Positions 36,701-48,700 of a stretch of DNA of 64,000 nt are shown here, piece after piece. Under the pieces are notes generated by a model. That model saw only the letters and a list, made by a program, of their open reading frames with translations. It did not search any database and was not told where the DNA came from. Each line of letters opens with the position of its first letter. Positions within the stretch are counted from its first letter, which is position 1. The position numbers and the translations under genes are program-made. Location of the stretch: contig JBBMOL010000081.1 in assembly GCA_037954665.1 (NCBI GenBank), positions 2,836,313 to 2,900,312 of the forward strand, given 5' to 3'. The DNA comes from Laguncularia racemosa (Eukaryota; Streptophyta; Magnoliopsida; Myrtales; Combretaceae).

Positions 36701-39700
36701 TTCTTCTTCTTTCTTTCTTTTTTTATTGATTAGATCAATCAGCAAAGATGCTTCATTAAAGAACTACAATAACCACCAGACATAAACGGAGAGCAAAAAA
36801 GGGCAACAAAATTGAAGCAGACATAGAAAGAACACACTCATCACCTGATAGAGTCCTCATATCTGACATGTACATTGCTAATTGATATCTTGAGGTTTCC
36901 TATAATAGTGGCAATAAGAGAACCCAGCCAAGAACTCCCTGGAGGCTGTACAAGAAATGGAAACAATTCACCCATCTAGTTGAATATGAATAGTTTGTAA
37001 AGTGATGCCAAAAATCTATGTTATCAAAAAAAAAATAAAAAAAACCCAGAATTTCATGAAAGAACCAGACTATCTACTTCTGTGTGAATGATTTGTACTA
37101 GAATAGTTACCTAAGAGCACTTTGCTCAAGTGAACACACACATGTATATAGAGTGTATATTAAATTTAGATCAAGAACCAACTGATTTAAATACCTTCAC
37201 ACATATAGGCTGAAACCTTAATTTAAGTCCATCAACTGTAACAATTAAATGGGAGCCAAATAAAGATACTACATTAAGTATTTGGACTTCAGGACCTCTC
37301 ACCGTAATACCATATTAAATTAAGGTCCGCATCTAATTGAAGAAAATCTTAAGCTAAAGATACAGAACCATTTTACATTCATTCTTTAACATAGAAAGAA
37401 GAAGAGATCAAACAGATGTTGTAGCAAGAGAAAATGCCCATGACTGACACAAGATAATGGGAAGGGGGTGGGGGGGCTTGGGGTGTAACTATCATTCAAA
37501 ATTAAAAAGAAATGACCCTCTAATGAAGTAGATTATACAATCTATAATCCTTCAACCTTCCTCTAGTGTCACAAAAGTTTCTTATAAGTATAAAAGATAC
37601 ATGAACTACAAAGAAGGCCAAGCAAGTTGCAACTCTTATGGCATTTTCTCTCTCTGGAATCCATTTAAGAAACTGAAATTTTTCATGGAACATGGTAGAT
37701 TGTCATATTTAAAGAGTGGTTGAAGCTTTTTTGGAAAGGAAGGTCAACATGAGAACTTCCTAAGAGGTCACCCATCTAATTGAACTACCAAAAATAGGAG
37801 TTGCAACTTTTACAGACATTAGTTGAAGCACGTGAAATGAAACGATGAAAGGAAGTAATGAAATGATAACAAAGGACTGAGAATGTCCCATAACATTTAA
37901 ATTTTAGATTTACAGCAACTAATCAAAAAAGTAAACCCGCTAGATATAGGCATGGCATTATTTATACTTCAATACCCTTCCTCACATGCGAGAAGAAATA
38001 TAAATCATAGCCCATCAAGAGAAATTAAACAGGGGTCAAATGATGACTTGAGATTTAAATTTAAGACCCACCCTAATATTATGTTACTAACAATATGACA
38101 AGCCAACTAAGTCCCTACTAAGTCAAACATCAAACAGCTATCTAGCCATAAAAATTCTAGTTGTATACAGAAAGGTAGAATCCTCTCACTCATAGATTTC
38201 CTTCTACCCACACATTTAACATTCCTTTCACACCACATGAAATAGCTGCACCCAGCAAATTTTCCGTTTGTTGAGATTGTCTATATGAGAAATAGGTACA
38301 GTGATGCTGACAATAAAAATTGCTCAATGTAGTCCCTAACTCAAATGACTCAAAATTGTAAAAATTACAATGGTGTCAGACGCATATTCTTCAACACACT
38401 GGCAATTTTCATTATGTTATGAAATTATGTGTGCTAAAGACTGCATTGGAACAATGTAAAATTTAAGTGGCAATATTAAATTGGTAAATTCCAAACAGGT
38501 AAATTAATATTCACAAAGGTTGCATGGGCTTATTTGTGCACTAGGCCAAATAAGAACTCAGCTTGATAAGAGATAGTAGCTAAACCATACACTCGCAAGT
38601 CTTGACTTTGATAAGGCTTCAACTGCAGCTGCCTCAGCTTCCTGCATGTTTCAAGCATGAGGGAGACAGTAAGATAGATATAGGAAGTACAGATCGCTAT
38701 ATAAGGTTATGATGTATTATTTCTCCAATAAGTCTGCACTAGTTCATCCACAAATGGAGGGCCCGATTACAAAGAGACAAAAACATATATAACCATGGTG
38801 CTTAAAACATACAAATGTCACCTTGTACATCCTCTTCTTCTGCAAGTAAAAGAAGTGGACGACAACAACCCAGAAAATGTGACAGAAAGCAGTCCAGCTC
38901 ACAAGTGAAGAACACTTTATCAAAAGGGATGACAGGACAGGAAGGCTAAAAATGGTGACAATAACATGTGATATATTATGATGGTGCAGTACCCAGGGAA
39001 AAATCATAAAAACTAGACATGCAAATACTATATACTTTGCCTAAGCAAACTAAAACCAAGTGATTTCCCCTTTTTGTCTCCATAGAACCTCTGGTTTCCT
39101 TGTATATACACACACATCCGCACAATCTTACATAGAGATATGTGTCACTTTGCCTGCTCGGAGCAAACTTATTCCTAAAAAAAGGTTTAAAAAAAGTATT
39201 TCTCAAAATACCGTTCTAAAATCGCAGGTTGGGACTGCGATTTGAAAATGTAAAAAAATCATATATCCAACCTACGATTTACAATTATCCAAAAAAACTA
39301 CGATTTAACTCCAACTAAAATCGCAATGCCAATCTATGATTCAGTTTATATTACCATTTCAGCTTCATTCGAAAAGTTTTGAAGGGTTATAATTTTTTGT
39401 TTATATAAAGTTACAGAAACCATAATATCCAAAAAGATTAATTTGAGTCTACTATATTTGGGACCAAGCAACTTTGTTGTTTCTCCTATTTTTGAGGGTC
39501 AAATTTGCATGTTTGAAAAAAAAAAAACTAATACGATTTGCTTTTTCAACTTTGAAAAGTTATAACTTTTCGTTTATATGAAGTTAAGGAATCCATAATA
39601 TATCAAAAAAGACTTATTTGAGTCTACTATGGCTGAAACCAAACCACATTGCCATTTGCCCTTTTTTAGTGCATCAAATTTGTGTTTTTCATGGCCTACT

Positions 39701-42700
39701 TGACTAACAAAATTCTTTTTTCCAACCAGGATGTTTCTTCTTTATTTTTCCATGGAAGACAAAGACATTCATAGAAATCACATATTGTAAATGCGACTTC
39801 TATGGAAATCTCAAGTTGGTAATGCGAGTTCCAATTATAGAGAAATCGCAAGTTAGGACTGTGATTTTAGTACAGTATTTCGAGATTTTTCCCGAAACCA
39901 TTTTTTAGGAATAAGTTTGCCCCAAATGAGCAAATTGACACATATCACATCTTACATAGAAAATTAAATCACCCTAAAATAAATCATCATAAAAAGAAAA
40001 AAGAAAAAAAAAGATAATACAAATCTGGAAAATTAATTAATTACCAAAAAATGTGCAGCAAGCAAAAGATTTTTACCTCTACTAAGAAACTACACAACAT
40101 CACTTGCTCCAAAAGTGGACAGCACGTGAAAAAGATAAATTTAATGCAGTCACAATGATTATCAAGACGTTAGTAGTTTCAAATGCGAACATTGTCTATT
40201 AGCTAAATTTTTCAAAGAGTTCCTATTACATACATCTATATAAACCTTCAAAACCATTCCATATTATACATAGTGATATTTAAGGTCCTACTCATATACT
40301 AACATCCTCTAGACATAAATGGTTTGTCACGTTCATAGACGATCATACATAAACCTGTTAGGTATATTTATTAAAGGAAAATTCTGAAATTTGCACTGTA
40401 TTTAAGCAATTTCACAAACTAATTCTCAATATTTTCAAGAAAAATATCCAGATATTTCGAATAGACAATAGGAGAGAATATATTTCTACTAAGCTCAATA
40501 ACTATCTCCTTGAACATGGGATTGCTCACTAAACCTCTTGTGTTTATACTCCTCAACAAAGTAGAGTATCAAAATGGAAAAACCGACATATACTTGAAAC
40601 AACTAGGTCAATGATGCTTGGAACTTCAATACTAAACCAATTTTGGGGAGATGCGGTATTAACAGCTGCATATCTTATTAACCGAATTCTATCTAAAACT
40701 CTCAAATTCCGAACACCCATTAGTGTTTTGCTTGAATTTTATCCACTTATTCGCTTTTTTAATACACTTCCACCTCGAATTTTTAGATATATAACTTTTA
40801 TACTTGATAATTCACTCCATAAACACAAACTTGAAGCTAAGGCTTTAAAGTGTATGTTTGTGGGATACTCTCCTATTCAGAAGGGGTATAAATGTTACCA
40901 CCCCCCCTACAAGGCAGTTTATAGTTACTACTAATATTATCTTCCTTGAAGAAGAACCATTCTATAACACATCTTCTCGAGGGGAGACATCATTAGAAGG
41001 AGAGCAATGCTGTCTTCTATTGTTATTAAGTTCTAATCTCCCATTGTCATTAGAAATGGATGGAAATTGTTATCTCCTACAAATTGTCAACACCTGTATC
41101 TCCTTTGGCGATGTACCCAGAGCTGTCCACTTTTAGGAATGTTGAATCAAGTAGTCCTAAGTCAAAAACCTCACCTCAAGAGTCACCACCAAAAACAAAT
41201 CAGCTAATAGATCACCAGTCTTCAAAGCCACAATGCATTACTAATTGCATGGCTGATTGTAATTTAGAACATCCCCAACTCCGTGTTTATTCAAGAAGGC
41301 CAAAAGATCCTCACCAAAGCCAAATATCCAAACCGAGGCAATTGGTCCAGCAAGGTAAGGAAGAGCTATCAGCAGATGATGAGAAGGATCTCCCTATAGC
41401 CTTGAGAAAGGAAAAAAGAACTTATGTAAGGTATCCGATTTCTAATTATGTAAATTATTCTAAACTCTCACCTCAGTTCAAAAACTTTGTAGCTCGTGTA
41501 GATGAAGGGATGATTCCAAAGAATATTAATGAAGCCTTGAAAGATCAGAACTACAAGGATGCTGTCCTTGAGGAAATGACAGCATTGCATAGAAATAATA
41601 CCTGGGAGATAGTTGATCTACCAGTGGGAAAGCAGCTAGTTGGAAGTAAATGGATTTTTACCATCAAGCATAGAGCGGATGGAAGTATTGAGAGGTATAA
41701 AGCAAGGTTAGTTGCCCAAGGATATTCACAAACATATGTTATAGACTATGAAGAAACATTTACATCAATAGCAAAATTAAACTCTATTAAGATTATCCTA
41801 TCTCTAAGAGCTAATTATGATTAGCCCTTACATCAGCTTGATGTGAAGAACACATTTCTAAATGGAGATCTAGAAGAAGAGATCTACATGCAACCTCCAC
41901 CTAGGTTTACGTCAGGGAAGAATGAAGGCAAGGTATGTAAGCTATACAAATCATTGTATGCCTTAAAACAATCTCTTAGGGCATGGTTTAAGAATTTCAA
42001 TAACACTATGATTCACCTAGGGTATATACAAAGTCAAGCAAAGCACACTTTCTTTGTGAAATTTAACAATGAGGGTCCGAAATCCATACTTATAGTTTAT
42101 GTGGATGATATGATCCTTACTAGTGATGATCATTTTGAAATGATAAGATTGAAGGAAGAAATTAAGAAAGAATTTGAGGTCAAAGAACTTGATGAATCAA
42201 AGTTATTTCTGGGGATAGAAATTGCAAGTAAAAATGGAATTGCTATTTGTCAGAGGAAATATATACTAGATTTGTTAAAGGAAACTAGGAAATTAGGGTG
42301 CAAGCTTGTAAGCACTCCTTCCTCAAAACTGGAAGTGTTATGCATCTAAGAATGATACTCCTGTGGATAGAAGCCAATACCAACAACTAGTAGGCAAACT
42401 TATTTTTTTTGGATAAGGTGAATTTTATTGATATCCAAACGTATACAATCGTGAGCTAGGAAATTTACAATATAGTCATAGGACATCATGAAGTAAACGA
42501 AGCTAAAGAGCTACATGAAAGCATTACAATACAGAGGTGTAAGCTCTAATTTGGTTTACAACTGAACCCCAGTTGGGGATGTGATTCCCTAGACGTGCAT
42601 TGTTACGCACTCTCCATATGCAATATACCGAAGCAGCTAGTGCAGCACATCTTCTATTGAAGTCTGTAGAGGTGGAGCCATTTGAGGTCAATAGTAACGA

Positions 42701-45700
42701 TGTAGCCCCTTGCCAATTGTGGAAGTGTGGTGGGCAATGAAGGTGGTCACAAACCGCTGTCCATATGGAGCGAGAGTAACTGCAATTGAAGAAGAGGTGA
42801 GGGTGATCTTCTGGGCCCTGCTGACACAGGAAGCACGTGGTGGAAGTAGTCATGCCCCATGATTCCAATTTGTCAAGGGTGGTTAGCTTGTGGAGCCAGG
42901 CTAGCCACAAGATAAACGAGTGTCTAGGGATTGAGTATTTATTCCATATAACCTTCGTCCAAGGGGCTAGCTTAGGTGAAGGGGAGAGGAATGCATACCC
43001 ACTCTTGGTTGTGTAGTCACCCGTGCTGGAATGGATCCATCGAAGGTGGTCATTAGCAATTGCATTGGGAAGAAGGGAGGCAGGTATCTGGATGTTCATA
43101 TTGAGCACTGCCTCTGGGATGCGCCAGTTATTACCTTCCATGAGGGAACAAAGCTTGGTGGTAGGTGGGAGGCCGGTATTACCCATTGCCCGAGCACTGA
43201 AGACCTGATCCAAGGGTCCTATTGGGAGCCAGAAGTCAGTCCAGAGGGAGATGGTGAGACCATTGTTGGGGATCCATTGGAAGCAAGGCCGGACTAATTG
43301 CCTGAGTTTCAGCAGTTTCTTCCATGTCCAGGAGCATGTTGCTGGCGGTTTTTGAGTCCAGAAGCTTCGCCCCTTCAGGAGAGTGGAATGTACCCATTCA
43401 GGCCAAAGGGTTTTAGGTCCTTCCCTGCAGAGGCTCCAAATGTGCTTTATCTGGATGGCTTTGTTCCAAAGATGGAGGTCAGGGATGCCGAGGCCCCCAC
43501 ACTTAAGTGGTTTGCAAACTTCATTCCATCTGACCTTGGCTTTAGTGTTCATGTGGGGGTTTCCACTCCAGAGAAAGTTCCTGAGCAAGCTGTCCATCTT
43601 CTTTATGACATACTTGGGAAGCATGAATATACTACTCCAGTGGATTTGAAGAGAGACGAGTACTGATTTGATGAGTTGCAGTCTCCCTGCGTAAGAGAGG
43701 TGTCTAGATGTCCAGGAAGAGACCCGAGATAGCATTCGCTCTAACAAGGCATCATAATCGTCTTTGCGTAGTTTGGAAGAGGAGAGGGGTATTCCCAGGT
43801 AGCGTACTGGCAGTGAGCCTTCCTGGTATTGGGTGAGGGTAAGGATGGCCTCCTTAACTGCAGTGAGAACATGAGAGAAGAAGATATTGCTCTTGTTGTT
43901 GTTAACGTCCAAGCCTGACATGGAATGAAATTGCTGGAGGGTTAATTTAATCAAGGAGACTGACTGGAGGTTACCTTTGGAGAAGATGAGAAGGTCATCA
44001 GCAAAGCATAAATGGGTGAGTTTCTCTTTCCTGCATCTCCAGTGCAGGGAGAATTGGGGGTGCGCAGCTAGCCTCCTCAGTTGGGAAGATAGGATTTCCA
44101 TTCCCAACACAAATAGATAGGGTGATAGTGGATCACCTTGTCTGAGTCCCCTCATACTAGGGAAGTAACCCGTAAGCTCACCATTAATATTGATGGAGAA
44201 CATCGGGGTGGAGATGCATTGATAAATCAGGGAACTTAGGTGGGGAGGGAAGCCCATAGCGTGGAGGGTAGACATCAAAAAGTCCCCTTTGATCGTGTCG
44301 AAGGCTTTCTGGAGGTCTACCTTGAGGGTACATCTAGGTGAGGTGGTTTGAGTACGATAACCTGCCAGTAGTTCTTGTGCGAGGAAGATGTTATCCGAGA
44401 TACGTCTATCAGGGATGAACGCCGCTTGCTTGCTGCCTACTAAGGATGGAAGGACTCTTTTGATGCGCTCTGCTATGACTTTAGATATGGCTTTGTAGAT
44501 GACATTACAGCAGGCTATAGGACGGAACTCTCCAAGTGTGGATGGATTGGCAACCTTAGGAACCAAAGAGATGATGGAAGAGTTTATCTCTTTGAGTAGG
44601 TGTCCAGATACCAAGAATTCCTTTGAGGCTTCCAAGAGGTCTTTACCAATAATCCCCCAGGTGGCTTTGAAGAACTTGGCGGTGTAGCCATCAGGCCCCG
44701 GTGCTTTGTCATTTGTTTGGGAGAAGAACCCCCATTTGATCTCGTCATCTGTGAAAGGGAGAGATAACTCCATACATTGTTGGTGGCTTAGCTTCCGTGA
44801 GACCATTTCTCTAACATCGGCTAAGTTAGAAGAGGAAGGGGGACATTCATAGAGCTTCCGAAAGTGTTGCACCGCAAGTTCTTTAATCTCCGTGTCACCA
44901 ATGACTTCCCTCCCGTCACTTCCAAATAGGTGACGTATGTGGCTGCGGTTGTATAAGTTCTTCATAGATTTATGGAAGAAGGAGGTGTTCCTATCTCCAA
45001 GTTTTAACCAGAGTGCCCTGGACTTCTGTTTATAGAGACTTTCCTCAGCTGCTCGTAGGAGGTAGTAGGTTTTATAGGCTTCCTTTTCCTGTTCCATCAA
45101 GGAAGTGTCTCCATGTCCGTGGACAGCACCTTGGAGGGCTTGTAGCTTGGATTGCGCCAACTCAACCTGAAGTGGGAGGTGTCCGAAGGCATTCCTGTTG
45201 AGTTTGCAGAGCTCGTGCTTTAGTATTTTGAGTTTACGGGTGACCTGGAACATTTTGCACCCAGCGATGTCTAACCCCCATGTGCTGCTCACTATGTGAA
45301 AGAAGTGTTTGTGGTCAATCCAGAAGTTGAAGAACTTGAAGGGAGTCTTCTTGGCGGCAGGTGAAGTGTCAATGTGGGCAATGGCAAGGGAGTGGTCCGA
45401 AAGGGTTGGGGGAGCAAATTGTGCATGAGTTCTCGGCAGTAGGTGGAGCCATTGTTGGTTTACCATGATTTTATCCAATTTGCGTAAGATGGGGTTGCTC
45501 ACTTGACGGTTGGACCAAGTGAAGAAATCACCCACGTAGCTCAAGTCTTCCAACTCCGCTTGCGAGATGCAATTTTGCAATTCAACCATTGCATCCGAGA
45601 GATGTGCTCTCCCGCCTAGTTTCTCGGACGGGGATAGTGTGGTGTTGAAATCCCCTAGAACTATCCATGGAAGGGGGTGGGTGGTGGGAGCTATATTTAC

Positions 45701-48700
45701 AATGTTGCTCCATAGGCCTCTTCGCTCGTTACTGTTATTGGAGGCGTAGATGAAGGTAGCTAAGAAGATGAAATTAGATCTTCTGTTTACTAATTTGCAA
45801 TGCATGAATTGGGGGCTCTCTGATTCAACATTGACGGTCCATTCAATATGCCTCCATGCTAACCACAATCGTTTTCCGTCCGATGTGTTTATTCTAACTT
45901 GCCATGATGTGCCCAATGCATTCTTGATAGATGCTTCATTCCTCGGATTAACCTTGGTCTCAAGTAAGCCAATGCAGCTTATCTTGTGATCGTTGCAAAT
46001 CCGTTTGATATCAGAAACCTTGATGGGATCGTTAAAGCCTCTAACATTCCAAGCGGCAATATGCATTGGGAAGTGTATGAAGGCGACTAAGTGAAGGATC
46101 TTCTCCTCTTCCGCGCCTTCTTCTTGCGTCTATTGGAAGAGGTGGTATCCTTCTGACTTCTGCGGGTGATGAGTTTGCAAAGTGGAGTGCGATCGTAGTC
46201 ATCCACTGCAAGGTCAACCAAGTTGGGAGCGTTATCTGATATGGCCAGTTCTGGCGTGCTGTCCATTTCCTCCAGTTTGCCCCGTCGAGTCAAGTCCCCA
46301 CATGATGCAGGTGTCTCCTTGGTGGTTTGTGATTGTGAAGAGTCTGAGACAGGTTTCCCCGACCCCTCTGGCTCCTACGGGATGGTAGTTTCCTCATTGG
46401 AGCTGACCACGGTCATGATTTGCTTTTCTGGCATCTTCTTGTTCACTTCATCCCCCTGCTTGTTAGCTCTTGGCTCACCTGGTTCTTGTGCTCCAATTTC
46501 TTGTTCACCCCTCTTCTTACTCTCCACATAATTTTCCCTACCCTGCTGTGCAATCACCTCGCTGCTTGGCTCTCCCTCCACGGGCTCCTTCCCTTTCCGC
46601 CTATCCTTACCAGGCCGTCGGTACTGTTTCCATTCCTCGCTGTTGTCTGGATGTTGGGCAGCTGGCCGTAGCTGTTGCGGCTGTTGCTGTTGCAGTTGAT
46701 GTTGCTGTTGCGGCTGCTTATGTTGCTGCTGTGGTGGAGGTGCTTGGCCACATTTATGTCCAAAGACGAGGCACTCTCCACAACGAGGGGGTAGCCATTG
46801 GTAGTCTACATGGACCAGCACAATGCCTCCTTCTACGTTTTCCACCTCGACGGTGGATACTAAGGGGTCCCTCGCATCAATTTCCACAAGGACTCGGGCA
46901 TGGTTTGCCCGTTGGCGTGCCATGGTGAGGGTATCAGCTTTGAGAGGGACACCCACTGCGCTAGCGATATAGCTGATCCCTTCCGGACTTAGGAATTCGC
47001 ATGGGACGCCATTGAGCTGCGCCCAGACCGGCAGCTTGGTTGGTTGTGGCTTGTCAAGTGGCAGCCCCCTCCTCCATTTGTGAAGCAAGAGGAATCTTTG
47101 AGCAAAATGCCAATGCTTCTCCATTATGGGCGTGAGGTCTGTCTCGTGGCGGAATCGGAAGTAGAAGACTCCCTCCTTGTTTCCGAGGACCTCAACAAGG
47201 CCTAAGTCCTTCCATAGTCTAAATGCAATTGTCTTGACTAATTGAAAGGGCAGCCTACGGCCTAGGAAAAAGCCAACAAGGGTGGCATCCCAATAGTTAG
47301 CACCCTGGTTCTCCACGACAAGTGGGATGGCGACTCTAGTGGTAGCACCTTTGTTCGCCGGGGGGATGAACCTAAGGGGAAAGGTATTGGCGTCGGGAGG
47401 GGAGCCAGAAGGGGTGGGCTTAGGCTGGTCGGAGACACAAGCAGCAGCGTATGACTTCGGGGAGCTAGTAGGGGGCACAGTCGAGGTGGTCGGCGAGCGG
47501 TGGTTGCCGACTGTTGGGTGGTTGTGGTGTCCCCCGAGGTGGTTTGAGTAGCGGTCGTGGTAGGGGTTGGCAGGCTGGAGAAGAGCTCTGACGCGTGAGG
47601 CTGACCAGACTGCAAAGGGGGGTAGATTGACGTGGCACAAGGGTCAAGATTGCCATTTCCATCATTATTTGCCAGGTGGATGGAAGAGGAAATAAAAGTG
47701 TCTTTTGTTTTTTCCTCATAAAGGCAGGCTTTGTAATCCACCTTGGGGGAAGGGCAGTGGGGTCCGGTTTGTGGGTTTTGTGGTATTTCCATTTTGGGTG
47801 TTTACTTGGGCAGAGTTTGGGTGGGGTAGAGTAGTGTATAGGGGAAATTTAGGCACCTAAAGGAAGTGGTCCTTTAGGGTGGGGGCGGGGCGTGAGCAGG
47901 GGAGGAGAGAGGAGAGAGGAGAGAGCATTTTTCAATGCATAACAAGAAGCCAAGAGTTTCATGGTAAACTTATTTATCTATCTCTAACACGACCGAATCT
48001 AGCTTATTCAATTAGCTTGATTAATCAAATGATGCATGCACCTACCAAACATCATTTAGAGGGAGCAAATCATATTTTGAGATATTTAAAAGGAAATCTA
48101 GGGAAAGGATTATTCTTCAATTAGGCTCAAAATAGGAACCTAGAAGTCTTTGTAAATGCAAATTGGGGTGGAGACATAAAAGATGGAAAATCTACATTAA
48201 GTTTTTGCACTAAACTCTTAAGAAATCTGGTTACTTGGAGAAGTAAAAAACAATATGTGGTAGCTAGAAGTAATGCTGAAGCAGAATGCAGAGCAATTAC
48301 ACAAGGGATTTTTGAAATTATTTGAATTCAAACGTTACTTCAAGACCTACGAATGAAGGTGGACCAAGTAAATGTTTTTTGTGATAGTAAATTTGCTATT
48401 AGCATTGTAAAAAACCCTGTTCAACATGATCGAATGAAGCATGTACATCTTGATTGGAACTTTATCAGATCAAAAATTGAAGTCAGTCAAATAAAACTTC
48501 AACATATCTCATCCAAAAATCAAGAAGCTGACATCTTTACAAAGTCATTATCTAAGCAGCTGTTCGGTGACAGTATATGCAAGCTAGGAATGATAGATAT
48601 CTATTCTTGGACAAAAAAGCGAGGGAACTATGTTTCAAGTGTGATCAACCCTTTAGTCCAAGCCATCGTTGTCTGAACAAGTTTCTCCAGTTGTTAGTAT

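Larger units (their letters stand above)
42406..47965 (-). mobile_element. LINE-E, nearly intact L1-type retrotransposon inserted in Copia-5
   Basis: The element is about 5.5 kb on the minus strand. It has a GC-rich 5' region (47793-47930), ORF1 (46087 to at least 47640), a 20-nt spacer, an uninterrupted ORF2 (42524-46066), a 3'UTR with AATAAA at 42424-42429, and a poly(A) end at 42402-42410. AAACTTATTT flanks it on both sides (42396-42405 and 47966-47975) and Copia-5 coding sequence resumes across it. Its GC content is visibly above its neighbours. It is the youngest-looking element in the window. Confidence 0.9.

Noticed and set aside
36494..36785. Open frames with polyproline or polyglycine across the G run
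   Set aside because: They arise from the homopolymer and simple repeats inside an intron.
43298..43666. Plus-strand open frame of 122 codons
   Set aside because: It lies antisense to the intact LINE-E ORF2; it and several similar frames are shadows.
46470..46928. Plus-strand alanine- and valine-rich open frame of 152 codons
   Set aside because: It is the antisense of the glutamine-rich part of LINE-E ORF1.
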